A DNA stretch of 64,000 nucleotides from Lucifuga dentata (taxonomy: Eukaryota > Chordata > Actinopteri > Ophidiiformes > Bythitidae), in contig VXCM01000955.1 of assembly GCA_014773175.1 (NCBI GenBank), positions 224,496 through 288,495 on the forward strand, written 5' to 3'. Shown piece after piece: positions 25,434-40,500 of this stretch. Under the pieces are notes generated by a model. The model worked only from the letters and a program-made list of their open reading frames with translations, had not been told where the DNA came from and searched no databases. A program made the translations under genes and the position numbers. Position 1 is the first letter of the stretch. Each line of letters opens with the position of its first letter.

Positions 25434-28400
25434 ACCATTAAAACACTGGAGCCTTTTCCCCCCAGGGCACTAAGCAACACAAGGAGTGAAGCAAAATAAA
25501 CAGGAGTCGATTAATTATGAATGATCCACACATGCTCCAGTGGGTGATGATGTGAGCAGATCTGCTTTGGGTTAAAAATGTGGTTTTGCTGCTATTTCAG
25601 AGACATTTCTCAGCTATAGTACATGTGAAGTACTGCAGTTGGTTAAAAACAGCACTTGAACTTGATAAACTGATCCACATTGACAATGCTCGTACATGCG
25701 ACCTGATTGTGATCTTTTGCTCACATGCGACACGTATCAGATATGCTTCCTGAAGACGTAAATGGTAAAAAGCCACATGGAATTGGATATTCTCAGATCT
25801 GTTTTGGGCCACTTGCAGATGTGGAAATGAAAAGGATACATGTCGAATATCCGCCAGTCCAACTGCTATCTAAATATGCAGATCAGAATTTCCTCACCAT
25901 TCCAACTCCTATGTAATGTTCCACCTTGTCCGCATGGAAGTGTTCAATATGATGAACGCTCTGTAAACAAAAATGGAGGACATACAATATGTATCAGACA
26001 TACTGTTTTCTGTGTTTTTTTGTCAAAGACATGTCAGTGTGTGATAACAGGCTTCTGTTACAGCAGCAAAACTCCAACTCCACTCGCTTCTCCTCCATGA
26101 TCAACCAACGGAAATACATGTCCTGATGGAGAGATAAACGCTCAAACAACATATCAGAAGTTTCTCTCCACATGTGAAAGCTGCTAACACGCTGATCATA
26201 TTTTTAAATAGTTCTCTTAAGCATTTTGTTTACATGGGTCTCAGAAATGTGTCTGGGCTGCTACAGGTCAAAGTCGTGTAAATACAGTTATCGGATATGA
26301 GCCGCTTAAAAAAGAAAATGTAGATACGCTGAACAAAAAAATCAGATATAGGCAAAAGATCTAAACTGAGCATCAAGACTTGTAGTGTAAATCCAGCCTT
26401 AGTTAAACTATTAATGGAAGAAACTCTCAAACTCAACATGATTGCTGGAAGCTTCGTCTGGTCTTGGACGTTGTGTGAGGAAGACTGTCAGACTGATGGA
26501 AAGCAGCATCTGGCAGCAGCTCCACTCACCTCTGTCCTCTGTCTACTGGATGAACGTCTGAGATTTTGACATCTTTGTAGCTTCAACGCAGGAAGTGAAG
26601 CTCACATTATAGGATCTCCCTAACACCTGACAGGTTACAGATGACCTGAGGAAATGAGAGAAAGATGGACGCACGGCCGCGTGTCTGCATGATCGTAAAA
26701 CTCGCCGCACATATGGTTTCAGAACAAAGTAAGAAAGAACGTCACTCGGCAGGAAACGATGACCGTTTCACTTGAATGTTTCCATCGGTCTCTCTAGCGA
26801 AGTTTCCCAGCGTCCATAGCATCTGTAACAGTTTAAGGGATGAAGAAAGCCCCGGCTTTCCACGTCAGACATCAACTAAGGCTCATCTATCCTCATCACC
26901 ATAGGGAAAAGAAAAATCCAATAAAACATAAAGAGGCATGTGTGGAAACAGGGAAACTCAAGTTCGGGGCATCAAATTTGGGTATTAACACCAAACTTGA
27001 GGGATCCCTGCCAAAAAATATTTGCTATGCACTCGTGCAAAAAAATGCATATTGGTCAACAGCATCAGCCTGAAAAAGCCAGTGTGTGTCAGGCTCCAGT
27101 TAGAGGAGAAACAAGAACGCTACGCAGGAAAGATTCACAGAGCACAATGTTCTGTATCAGACATTGCCATTGAAGTGCTGATGATGTACAGACGCCATAA
27201 TAGTGATGACGAGGTCGGATGCTATAAGAGGACGGAGCAAATGCTGACACTTTTGGCAACGAGCCCGAGGGACTTAGGGAGGAAATGACAGAGAGAGAGA
27301 GAGGGAGAGCTGGAACAGAGAGACTCAGAGGGGATTCAAAGGGAGAACAAAGAAGGTCACAGAGCGGCAGAGAGAAGAGGAAGCATGAAGGTGAACAACG
27401 GGAAGGAAATGTCACTCTGTCCTTTTGGTGATCCAATAACGGCGTGGCATTGAATCGCCTGCAGCACGCGTGTATGCACGTGCATTAACACCCATATTTG
27501 CATGCTCACGCCAAATGCTGTGGATTGAGAATGTGGAAATTGCTCTGCTATGCTTCAATCGATTCTCTTCTTATCCTTATGTCAGCGTCTGGACTGTCTG
27601 TCCTTCCCTCCCAATGAAACACAAGGCAGGAGATGAGCTGGAGGAAGGAAGGATGAAGCAGCACTCCCTAATCAAAATAATACGCTCGTTTTATTAGCTC
27701 AGGTAAATCTGCTTACCGTGGCCCCTGAGAGGTCAGAGGTCAGCTACACAACAGGTCTAGAGCTGGTAATGATTCAGCAGTTTCCATAACAACACATCAG
27801 CAAGGCAATTTTACTGCCAACATGGGGGTTTAAAGGACCATACCAGTGATTTTGCACATTTAAGCCCAATAACCTGTTTGCACGTTACCTTACTGACAAT
27901 CATTTTCCAAAGCATAAAACCGTAGTTTTGCTGTTATTTTGCCAGATCCCCTAATCTTTTAAAATTAAATGTTCAGGTGATACGCCCACCTTAAAATTCA
28001 ATGTTTCGCCTGCTGACGTACATCAGAATGTAGAAGGCACAGTTGTTTTAATTTCTTAAAAGCCATCTTCTCCCGGGACTATATTCCCTGGCGGAGACAT
28101 ACATTTTCTTCCATGTAGCTCCGTGTTGGATCGGTTACATTAAGTAATTTTGACAAAAAAAAAAATAAGAATGACATATGATGGATTACTGAGTTAAAGC
28201 NCATTAAGTAATTTTGACAAAAAAAAAAATAAGAATGACATATGATGGATTACTGAGTTAAAGCACATTTCAAGTCATTCCTTGGCAGAGACATACATTT
28301 TCTTTTGGACCGATTAAATTAAGTAACTCTGACAAAAAACAGGAACGACGTTTGTTCCGCTGTGATGGATTACCTCCGTCATCGCATGCTGGACTAAAAT

Positions 28401-30734
28401 GAAATCAACGGCAGTCTGGAAGGGGAAAACAAATCTAAAATGTACCGCTCCGTTTTGGAAAACAGTATGTGGGTAATACAAACATGCAAAATCTCTGGTA
28501 TGCTCCTTTAAACCCACATGCTCTATCAGTTAACTGTTGCTCCACATGCAGACTGTGAGTGTCGAGTTGGAGATATCATCTTCTTTAGATATGAAGAGAA
28601 CTGTGGTGTAATAACTCGTGCATAATTCATATAATTAGCACCACAGAGGTGTATAATTTCTCCAAACGTCTCTGATTGGAGGTTTGCGTTTGACAGCCCC
28701 AAGTCTTCTTACACCCACAATCACCCACCCACTTTCCTCTGACATCCAAGCCAGACTGCCACTTTGGCACTGACTCCAGTTTAACAGTGCCATGCAGAGC
28801 TACATCAGACTCTGTGCATTAAATACATTTCTAGACGTGACAAAATGATGCAATTCCGAATTCTGACATCCCGGTCCCGCGGCACAACAAACACAGGAAA
28901 AGTGCTGTGGTCGCAATACAAATGGGTGAATTTATTCATTCTGAAGAGGGAGGTGCATGTGAAGCTGTATCTGAGGGATTTTTACTGTCTGGTTCACAAG
29001 CTACACGTGCTGCCTTTCTTTAAAGGACCATACCAGCCATTTTGCATGTTTGAGCCCAATATATTCAGTTTTCATACGCATAATGTTACTGATAATCATT
29101 TCTCAAAGCATACTACTGGAACGGTGAATTAAAATTGTAATTTTTCCTACCTTCCAGACTGCCATTAATCCATCATCGCGAACAAGACGCGTATTTTTTC
29201 AACGTTACATAATTTTAGCATTTAAGTGCAATAAAAACGCGGAGTGAATATATGTCTCCACAGGGGAATATAGTTCCAAAAGAAGACCTGCATTTATGGA
29301 AAAATTTAAACGACTGTGACTTCATGAGGCTGCTTAACTTGCAGGCATATTAGCAGGTGTAACATTGATCTTTAAGGTGGGTGCATCGCTTGAATATTTG
29401 ATTTTGAAAGATTAAGAGATTTTGCAAAATATCAGGAAAGCTGAAATATGGTTTTATCCTTTGGAAAATGATTGTCAGTAACGTAACATGTATGAAAATT
29501 GAATATATTAACTCAAATATGCAAAATGGATGATATGGTCCTTTAAACGACCAAACTTTGACAGATTGATTCAAATCGCCACCACTAATCAGTGGAAAAA
29601 AGCTAGCTAGCAGCACAAACCCAAAGGCCAACATACCTGAATCTGATTGGCTGGTAATGACAACAGGGCCGCCTGCCCTTTATGTCGTCTCCTCCATCCC
29701 TTCTGCTTTCATTTGCTTTGCACCTCCTCATGTTTTCCTGACCTCCCGCTACGTAAAAAAAATCCTGGAGTCAAGGAAGACCTCCTCATGCTGTTTTTCC
29801 ACTTCCCCCCCTTCCCCAAGAAGACATCATGCTCTGTGGTGACCTCTGCCTTCCTATGTCTCCCCCTCTTCCTCACTTCTGTTTCTCCACCTTTACTCTT
29901 TGCTAGCTGGGGTCTCCAGCGGTGTGTAGTCAATGCCCTGCAGGCAGGATTAGCTTCATCTGTAACCTTTTCATTTGTTCCTTCCAGACACAGGTTTTTC
30001 CCTGTACAACATGTGTGAATACAATTCATCGAGAATTAAGATTTGGGATGAAGATGACTGCTTTTTTTTTCCATTCCAAAATCGCCCTAAAGAAAATTTT
30101 AAAAAATAAGTCTTGGCAAAAGGCAAATGACCATAAGATCTATTTTATTTTGTGGTTTTAGTTTGACATTAAAGTCTCTGTCCTTAACATGTAAATTTGA
30201 GCTTAATAATGCATGTAAGTAAAAAGTTTGTCTTAATAATAAAACATTTTGCCTGTTCAACTGTTGCTTTTACAAGCATTACTGATATAAATATATAGAA
30301 GCAAATCTCTAGCAGCATTAGAAAATGATAAGACCTTAGATTTCATTGTTTTTCTGATATCTGGTGGTTTGTATCAAGGATTGTCCCTTTAAGGCTACAT
30401 GATTTTCTATGGGTTGAGAAAAATAAAACCTTTCAGAATCGATTATTTGAGAACTGCAATCTCAGTCTGCTTTCTCAATTCCTGAAAGCGTTTTTTTTTT
30501 TTTTTTTTTTTTTTTTTTGTAAAAGGTTTTCACCCAGTAAAGAAATTGTCTGTTTCACCTCCTCAGATATAACAAAAGCTACAGGAAATGTAAAACAGGA
30601 GGATGAGAGAATCAGTGTGGAGGAAACAGCAGTTACATCCATAATGCTGCATTTTTTTTCCTCTCCTTCAGAAAAGAGTGCTGCCCTGCAGTCACCACTC
30701 ACATGATGCCATGTGGAGAGAGAGAGAGAGAGAA

Positions 30735-30766
<32 letters not shown>

Positions 30767-31488
30767 GAAGAAGAGGGTCTGCTGGCAAGATAAAATGCTC
30801 TCTGTGGTGGAATTTACCAGATGGCATTGGACAGAAACAACCAGGGGTACACACCACGCATGCACAAACACACACACACATGCACAAACACACATACACA
30901 GCATTTTCTAGACCTATTCATCAAAGTGGCAAACTGTCCTGTAACATACAGTATCAGTTGTATTTATTTAAAAATAGATCAGCCAAATAAAAAAAAAATC
31001 AATTTCCTGGATTGCCTCTGTTTAACAGTATGCTCTAGGTACCACACACACACACACATGTCCCAGCAATTATTATTTCTAATGTTATTCCATAAATATT
31101 AGCATTTGATGTGTCATACCAGACTGTACTACATTTATTTAAAACCATAAATAGAGCTCAGACAGTCTTAGCATTACAAATATGAGAAGCACTAAAGCTG
31201 ATATACAACCTGCAGTGTGAAAACCAGTGTAAACTAAGTGTGAAAAACAGTGGAAAGTGTGAAAACCAGTGGAAAGTGCAGCAATCTGAACGTAATATCA
31301 TAAAGCTTTATAATCTATAATGTAGTCCAACAGAACAGCCTGCAAAGTCATCGTGCTGCAGAGCTGCTGTGCACTAGACAGTATGAAGGTTTATGAGCCG
31401 TCTCTAAGTCACAGTACAATCACAACAAAATGTGCACTTTGAACTAGCAAGGTCACAAGATGTTCCAGTAATCTAGTGATCTGTAAAC

Positions 31489-31521
<33 letters not shown>

Positions 31522-34500
31522 AAAGATAACTATTTTTAGTTTCTTGCTTCTCAAAGAGACACAAAAGATTGTGTCTGTTTTGATAGTCAAGAATGTACAA
31601 GTTAAAGTATGTCAGTGTGTGTGTGTCTGCAGTACGATGATGTCGGTCTGTGGTGTGTGTGTGTGTGTGTGTGTGTTTTCTTCCATTGTTCGAGTGGAGA
31701 TGTGAGCATTTGGTTGTTTGTGCTGTGCACGACGGGAAGAAGGAGCCTCAGCAGGAAGACGGTGGAGACAACTGGTTACACAAACAACAACAGGAAGCAA
31801 CTGTGTGTGTGTGCATGCATGCGTGTGTGTGGACAAGGGGGTGGCTGGGGACCCAATCAAGATCTTTGACAAACATTGCTGGTAAGGCTGAAGAAGTTAT
31901 GGCTGCTGTTTCTGCAGGAAGTAATGGTTTTCCTGCTGTTAAATATGTGACACCACATCACAACATAAATATCTCCTCACATATTCCATCACAGCGGCAG
32001 TGTGGATCACATACAGAGTGGAAAGTTGTAAAGCTGCAGCTTAAATGTTTCTTCTGCAGGAACAAAACCCTTAATGATACTAAATATGCACAATTCCTGC
32101 ACTACTTAAAGCTGAAAAGTGTTATGTTACGATCATAGGTGAAATATTTCAGTGCCGTTTCAGAGAACTTGTGTATGTTTGGCAAACGGCTCTAAACGGC
32201 GCAGTAGTCGAGTAGCTGCTACTACGGATGTCATGAGACAGTAGCATGAATTAAACTTCAAATTGCTGATAATTCAATTAAAATATAACCTAATTTAAAA
32301 GGTTCTTTAGCTTCACCCCAACGCTGCTGGCAAAGGCAAGAATTTAAAGCTCCATGACTGGATTTTTTTTTTTTAATCATAGCGCTCTTTTAGAAGTCTG
32401 TAGCTGACTTCTCTCCTATCAGACTTCTCTCCTACACAGTTTTCTACATGTGCAGTTTCTAATTTTTGTACCAATGAGTCAACTGGTGAAGTTTCATGTC
32501 CACCAAAGCCTTCCTGTTCTAACTTCCCGTCCCAAAACAAAACAGAAAATCAGTAAGACTTATTTGAGGAAGCTGGCCCCCTGCATTAACTCCTCCCAGT
32601 TCACAATGAGCTGGGTTTTAGCACTGTGACCTTCAAATTACAAATTACACGAGACTGCCTGCTATTTCTGAGTAGGGCTGGACGATATAAACGATATATA
32701 ATCACATCGCAATATAAAAAAATCTTCAATATAAAAATGAGGATGTTGATATAACATCGATAGAAAATAGTGCTTGGATACAGCAAGTTAATGATGGCTC
32801 AAACAGCCAATAGCTTGTCAGAACTGGAACAAACTAGCCAATCTCGTGGCAGTGTTATAATAAAGCCTGCCCACTTCCTCAAAGCAGCATTCATGCTGTG
32901 TTCAACAGACCTCGGAACTCAGATTTTTCCGACTTCTTACTTGGAAAGAGTAAGAACTTGAAGTCGGAGCTCTGGCTGGGAAACTCAGACAAAATTATCT
33001 ACCCTGACTTACCAAGTATGACGTCACTCAACATGGCAGCGCCGTGGAAGCGAGCTTTATGAANCTACCCTGACTTACCAAGTATGACGTCACTCAACAT
33101 GGCAGCGCCGTGGAAGCGAGCTTTATGAATGGAAATGATCGGTTAAAAGGCAAAGTATTTTTTCTTATGTGAAATTAAAGAAAAAGGTCAGAATATATCG
33201 CCAAGTTAACTGTCTATTTTGTATAATAACTATTTGCCATTGATATGTAAGTGTAAATAATTTCAGATTACTTCTCTGCACAAAGTTTAATATCCACTGT
33301 GATTAATATCATTGTAAAACAACACAACCAAACAGTCCTGTAATCTAACTTTACTTTAGTTAGCATTTATTAATTTTACAGTGTTTATTGGTGTTCAGCT
33401 ATGCTTTTTTGATTACATTTGGCTGGAACGGTGTGAGGTTGGAAGCTGGAGCTTCCAACTGGGAAAAATTTGACTTCCGAGGTCTGTCGAACACAGCATT
33501 AGCTAAACGGTGAACACGCCACAGCCCGTGTAGTGATATATGAGCGAAAGTCAGACAAAGATGTTAGAAAGTGATGAAACTCCACAGGGAAAAAAAAATG
33601 AAATGATGATGAAGAAAGTAACACCTCAGCAGTGTTACTGTCCCAAAGAAAGTGGACATTGTGGATAAGCAAGGTAAAAAAAAAAATGTCAGCAGTGTGG
33701 CATCATTTTGGTTATTTAAAGTCTGACATAAAACAGAGTGGTGATGCTCACTGTAAAATTAGCCAGAAACCAACGCTGACGAAGCTTTGGCTTCAGCCTG
33801 AAGCTTGGATTTTTTATTAAGGATGACTGCAGTTTGCAGTTTTTCAGTTCATACAGTTGTTGGTTATTTTTATGTTCAGAATCTGCATAAAGAAAATGTT
33901 AAAATAAATCTTAGGTTCAAATGACTTGAAAGGCAGCAGAATCTTTGCCATGATTTATATCATGATATATACTGATATCAATCAATATAAAAATAATATA
34001 TCGTGATAAAAAAAAATTTCAACTTGTCCAGCCCTGTTTCTGAGAATGAATTGCTCATTATCTGTTACCACCAGAGCAGCACTGAGCTTAAGGCTAAAAT
34101 TATGTTATCCTGACTCATCCAAAAATATCTAGGACATTAAAATCTAGCCTCAAATACTGGTTAGGAAGTCACCAAAGATTGCTGCTCTGCTAAATCTACA
34201 GCTTATAGCTACTAACCTAATATTTAGTCGTGTGATCTCAGGCTTCCAGAATTCACAAAACGTGCATTTAAACTCGATTCTGGGTTGCTTTGTGCTGAAG
34301 TTCTGAGCCTCTGCAGCTTCCCGGGAGATACGACAATCCTTCCTCACCACACAACACTGATAAAATGGATTAAAAGCCCTCCATCACTCTCATCCAAGGT
34401 CCAATTCATTAGTTAACTCGTTCAGATAAGTGTGCGCACATGGACGCATGCACGTTCATACACGCATATTCATAGAGTGCCCTGCAAAATCCAACATGCA

Positions 34501-34540
34501 ATGACAAATTGGTGCAAGACAGCATGAAGGCCAAATGTGC

Positions 34541-34575
<35 letters not shown>

Positions 34576-37500
34576 GCCCCCCTTCTTTCTGTCATTCACA
34601 CACACACAGAGTTCTCTCTTTATCTCTTCTGTGGCCTCGGTCTCTATTCCTCCATAATTCTCCATTTTCTCTGCAGCTCTCTGTTTCTCTTACGTGTGTG
34701 TGTGAAAACCAAAAGCAGCATTGGCACATTTCTCTTTTTACATCCTTGTTGCAACGACTATTTCCTCTGACCGTCACATGACCTTTCAGAAACATCCTAA
34801 AATGTTTCCGAATAGCACTCACTCCTTCTTGCCATTACAGTTCACACATTTCGGACAGTAAATACGGGATGGGGATAACGTCATCTCACTGGGCTGAAGT
34901 CGTGCAGAATGGTTTCTGGGTGCTGAGGAACAGCAAATGCAGCATTAGATATTCAAACAGAGGATTAGCGGTCAGACCGACTGTCCACATCGCAGCGAAC
35001 GCCGAAATCCTCAATCCTGAAGCTGTCTCAATTTATCATCTTGAGGATTAAGGCTCCGGTTTATTAGCGTTTGGCATAAATCTCACACAAGTTTCTGGAG
35101 GACGAACTCTGAGACAATTACCTAGCAACTGTTGCTATGCTGCAGAACTATGAAGCCAGTGTTTCTCCATGTTGAAGATGCGGTGGTTTCGAGTAGAAAT
35201 GCTCGTTGCTTGTAGATCATTTTGCTGCAATCAGTGATTATTTTCACTGCTGATTCATCAACTGACAAAAAAAATACTTTCAAAGATGCTCCTCAGGAGG
35301 TGGACTGTGACGTGACTTTTTAAACTAAACAGAGCATCTTAGATTTTTTCTGGATTTCAAACCAACATGGATTTGCAATGACAAAGAAAACCGAGGAGTA
35401 ATTTTCTAATCTCACGTCAAACTATTTGTTTTTTCTATAAAATAGGGGGAAAAAAAACTGTAACAAACGCTCATCATCTGCATCTGCAGAGGCCAAAGTG
35501 ACTCATATAAATTGCATATTTGTCCCAACAACAGTATAAAAAAAAACAAACAGATTTTTTCAACTTAAAGTGACACAAAACGGAGAAAAGCAGCAAATGC
35601 TCCATTTGAGAAATTTGATAAACTGACTAAACCCAGCCACTGAGGATGCCAGTTCAAGCCAGTGTGTCCCTAATGCCGGTCACAAGCCCGGATAAATGGG
35701 GAGGGATGCATCAGGAAGGGCATCTGGCATAAAACCTATGACAAAGCAAATATGCGGATCACAAGTTGGATTTCCGTGCCGAATCGGTCGAGGCCCGGAC
35801 TGCCGGCAGCTGCCACCAGTGCTGTTGGTCAGCAGGGTGCCGGTGGAAACTACGCGACCATCTACCACCATCGGTTTCTATTCAGAGAGGTGGAAACAGA
35901 TGATCCACTGTGGCATTCCCTAATGGGAGCGGCTGAAAGACGAAGAAGATAAACTGACTAAAACGACTGATTAATAACTGATGGATTATTACAACTGATG
36001 TCCATTCATTTTTTTTTTTTTTTTTTTANTTTTTTTTTTTTTTTTTTTAAATCAACTAATCCTTTCATCAGCACTGGACCGTTTACTTTTTGAAAGCATA
36101 AAAAAATGATTGCCCTAGTTAACAACTGCGACAGGGTGAAGTCTGGGTTTGGTGTGTGTGTGTGCATGAGGGCTGCAGGCCGGCTGATCCTGCAGGAAGA
36201 TCCACTCGCTGAAGCCTGACCTTTGGCTGAATGCTCTGCGGTTCACGTCTGCCCCGTCTGGGACCCAAGGAGTCTCACACTCGCCCTCTAATTCCCTTAG
36301 TGCGTATTATCTGTCTGACTGCGCCGGCACATTACAAACCCAGGATAGATTTAAACACTGATTTAGAAATGGCAGCCTGTCCTGTAATGGTTCAGAAAGA
36401 GGGACAGTTGACTGTTGCTAGCTGTGCAGACACACTGTACACACTAACACACTGTACACACTAACACACAGGCTATGCTGGCAAGGCAAGCTTTAATATA
36501 AATGTCTCCTCAGATGGAAATTGTTTCCAGTGCAGCTGAAAGACTCTTTTATTGAGCTCTCTCTCTCTCTCTCTCTCTCCCTCTCTCCCTCTCTCCCTCC
36601 ATGTTACAACAAAATGCTAACTTTTGCTTGAGCCCTTTAATGCACATCGCATATTTACATTATATGCTGAGAAGTACCATTGCAAAGCCTTCTGGGAAAT
36701 TCTCCTCTTACGCCACTGATATGTAAATGCCAGCTGCAGTGAAAGACAGCATCAAGATCCGTGGTTTCACAAATTCAATTAATGCTTGATGTAAAACTGA
36801 AATCAATACAGGATATGCACTATGCACATTGGCTGAGCATGATGTTACTCGTGAAGAATTTCCATTAGAAACTTATTACCTAAAAGGAAACATGTAAGCT
36901 AGTGAGCATGTCGCATCTGCATTAATGATTCATGTTAGCTCATATTCCTGGCTGGCAGCAATGTCAGCAAAATGGACTATCTGAAAGCAAACATAGTGAG
37001 ACTTTGCATAGCGACGTCACTTTGCACCACATGTGTCAAACAAATGTCTGAGAAGTCGTAAAAATAAGAAGGAGCCATTCACACCATGACCTTCTGCTCA
37101 GTAAACACTTTCTACTTCCTGATATAAAAACGAGCTCATGCCTGGTTCCTCGTCTTCCTCTCTACATGTCATTCTGAGAGACTTTCTCAACTCTCTGCCC
37201 CTCTTTAGTTCCTCTTCCTCCTTCCAATTTCTCAATCCGCCCGGCTCACGGTATCCCATGGATTTTATCACGGAGCTGTAATTTTACCCATTTGGTTTAA
37301 CTTACAGTTTACGGCAGGATATAAGGGACCAAATGGCATGGCGCCAATACCAGCAGCACCGCACCATTATATGCAAACAATGGCCTTTAGACACAGCTCT
37401 TGTTTGTGCTGTTTTCTGGAATTGAGGAGGGCGTTTCCGCGTTGGCAAAGACAGCAGCAAAGACACACTCAACAGGAAGAACAGGTTTTACTTCAGCTGT

Positions 37501-40500
37501 TTTCTCTATGCAAATGTTCAAGCGTAATTACACATACACACACACATATCGGTGACTGCAGACACAGGCTCAAGTTAGCATGACTTTGCTGTTGTGTCAG
37601 AGCCACCCGAGTTCTTGCTTGTGTATTATGCACACTCACACCCACTCATTGATGTCATCCCGTGGCTCTGTGTCACGTTCACACTTGGCGTAAAAGTCGA
37701 AAAGCATCTGAGCTTTGCTTATGTTCTGTTCTGTTCTGGGCTTTTTCGTATCCTTTGTGTGCTGTAGAGACAAATGTTTTGGGTTGCTTCGATGCTCAAA
37801 GCCACAGATGAGCAATTAGCAGTCAGTGCAGCATGCTGTGTTCATGTCCAATGTGTCACTAAGTTTGTCACAGCTCCTGCTAAAACCAATACTCAGGACA
37901 AGCAGAACACAACAAGAGCCTTTTCACTGTCAAGAGAGATTAGGATCAGAATCAATAGTGGAAACCAGCAGTTTCCTCTAGAACCAGGGCCCCAGGAGCC
38001 CCGACAATGGTGAAATAGTTCAACACATTCCTCAGCGCCTGTTCATAGCCATACCTGCCAACAGTGAGTGTTGAAAAGAGGGGGATTTTCCAGCAGAATA
38101 AGCCCTTATTCCAACACTGACTTTTTCATATAGGAGCCTTCTGAGTTACTCACAGCACTATTCAGTTTCCCAGCTGGGTGGATCAGAAATGCAAACTGAC
38201 AACAGGAAAAGGGAATAGAGAGTCATTTTTAAGGCATCCTGGTGGCTAAGGAAATCTAATAACAATTCATCTCTTCAGGATTTCGTCTTAGTGGTCATTA
38301 TTAAAGTTTGCTTTTCAAACTATCTCTGATGCTATATCATTGCTGTAAGTAAAAACCTCCACTTTCATGGTTTCCATGTTTTGACTTCAAATGAAGGACT
38401 GCATAGTCCTACAACGTATTTCTACTGACAAACAAGAATAACAAACTAATAACCAAATAACTTCATAACTAAGAATAACCAAATTAGGGTAAAGGTTTAC
38501 TTAGACATTTACATGCTCTACACAAGCCCAACTCGACAAATAACCTGGATTTAGGTTATTTAATGTAAAGAAGAACGTCTAGCAGGATCCCGCTAACCTG
38601 CGATGGCATCTAACTATAAAGCCAGAAATCTCTGTCTGTTTTAATGCTTAATATCTTGTTTATATTACAAATTCTAGAGGCTGTAAAGGAATTGGTATAA
38701 AGGTGTAGGTGCATTATGGGAGTTAAGTGAATTTGTCCATCCGTCCGTGGGACCAGTATCTCTAGAACCCAGCACTGTATGAAGTTGAAATTTGGCAGGT
38801 ATGATGCTCAGGACCCAAGGACATGCAGTGTCACATGAAGTTGTTTGGATGAGCGGTTCTCGAATTGAGCCGTGCCGGTAAAAAGTAGTCCGTGTGGCAG
38901 GATACGTTCCAGGCGCAGTAGCATATGCTCCAGTCCACGGACACTTACAGCAGGCTGCGGTGCACACCATAAAGTCCAGCCCATTCCTAACAGGAACGTT
39001 GTAGGCACTGCACTAGTTCATGTAATTTTAGCAGCAGAATGCACCTTTTTTTCTGATTGATTTCATGGATTTGAAGTGTTTTGCGAGCATCTTAGGCCTG
39101 GTAGCGGATGAGACGCGGACGCCTCTGAAACGGACCAATCCGCGTGTCCTGGCATTCACGGTTCTCGTGCTTTCATGACAATCAGGCCTTCCCAGTAACA
39201 CTGTTCACGACAAAAATGTAGGAAACGCAGCTCATCATGCTAAGATATTCCATCTAACAGACAGAAATTACAACAAAATAAACTAGGGATGAGCTGAGTA
39301 CCCGGATGAAACGAGTATCCGTTACAGATAACTTTTTACGAGCACAAGTACCATCTGAGTAAAATGTGTCACTATCCATACTCGTGAAGGGAAAAAAATC
39401 TCATTGGGTAGCACTCACTAGCACTGTGTCACATGGTTCCGTGACCAGCCAGGCAGGCAGCCAATCACAGAGCTCCTCTCTACAAAGAGCTACTGCTGTT
39501 CCACACGTGACTCACAGCCACTCTGTCCACACTAGCAGAGCAGCATCTATTAGCTATAATTTGCAATTCTTAGATTTAGCTCAACATGATTCTTAGCTAA
39601 GAAAAAAAAAATTAATTTACTGTGGACGTTCACACGTAAGCATACTGATACAAACATTTCTACTAGCTTCTTGTAGCTTCTAGGCTAACTAGTCAGAGAG
39701 TGATTTTTAACTCTCCAGGTTAAGCCCCGCCCACCCAAGTATGGATACAGATAATTTAGCTGGCTGAACGGATACAGATATGGATAATGGTGCACTCACT
39801 CATTCCTAATATAGACAAAATTAAAGAAAACATCAAGCTCGGAGGAAGTGGGCCGCTTTGAGTTTTAGATTGCTGTGTGTTTTCAGTGTAATCAATAGAA
39901 GCCTGAACATGGCTTCTGCTGATTGCTGTTTTGTTTAGATGGCAAACAATTCACAGCTGATTACATGTTGCCTATCAACAGCGAGTCACGTCTCACAGCC
40001 AAAACCACGATCACATGATCAGGAAGGAGGAAACAGTAACATCACAGAATAATACAGCAAATTGCTGTTTGTTTTAACACAGGTGACAATACAGAACCCT
40101 TTTGACACGAGCTCCACTATTTGCTTTGCTAGCTGTAAAACAGTTCCCCACCGCACAACTGCTGTTCAAACTCATCGCTTTTGTCTAATTTTTTTTTTTT
40201 TTTAATTTGATTCTTTGTGACGCATGCTACAACTAAATAAAACTACACCATGTAAATGAAAAAATAAATTGAGTTTGAAAGTGTAAGTACTGACCAGCAA
40301 GCTGGCTGGGTGCAATTGGAACGGCACCATCCAGGCTGGAGAACAGCAGGATGTCATCATTCACAGAGGACAACATAAAGGATGCACGTGCACGGACATG
40401 TGTCACGGCTGCATACACATGAACACACAAACGGCTGCACAGCAATCAATGGCTGAGAGGTTCTCAATGGGACTTCCCCTTGGTGTAGCAGACGTGTATC

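Noticed and set aside
29647..30018. 123-codon plus-strand open frame
   Set aside because: The composition is that of a pyrimidine-rich non-coding stretch inside a UBL3 intron; no motif is recognisable.
31650..32138. 162-codon plus-strand open frame
   Set aside because: It begins in a (GT)n microsatellite, has no family resemblance and no splice context.
33632..33820. Short frame as a host BED-finger gene
   Set aside because: It lies inside hAT terminal repeats with an 8-bp duplication and lacks the rest of a protein; it is a transposase remnant.
40233..40445. Minus-strand open frame with a donor-like GTCAGT, a possible extra UBL3 exon
   Set aside because: UBL3 is complete without it, the acceptor is poor, and the translation resembles no protein family I know.
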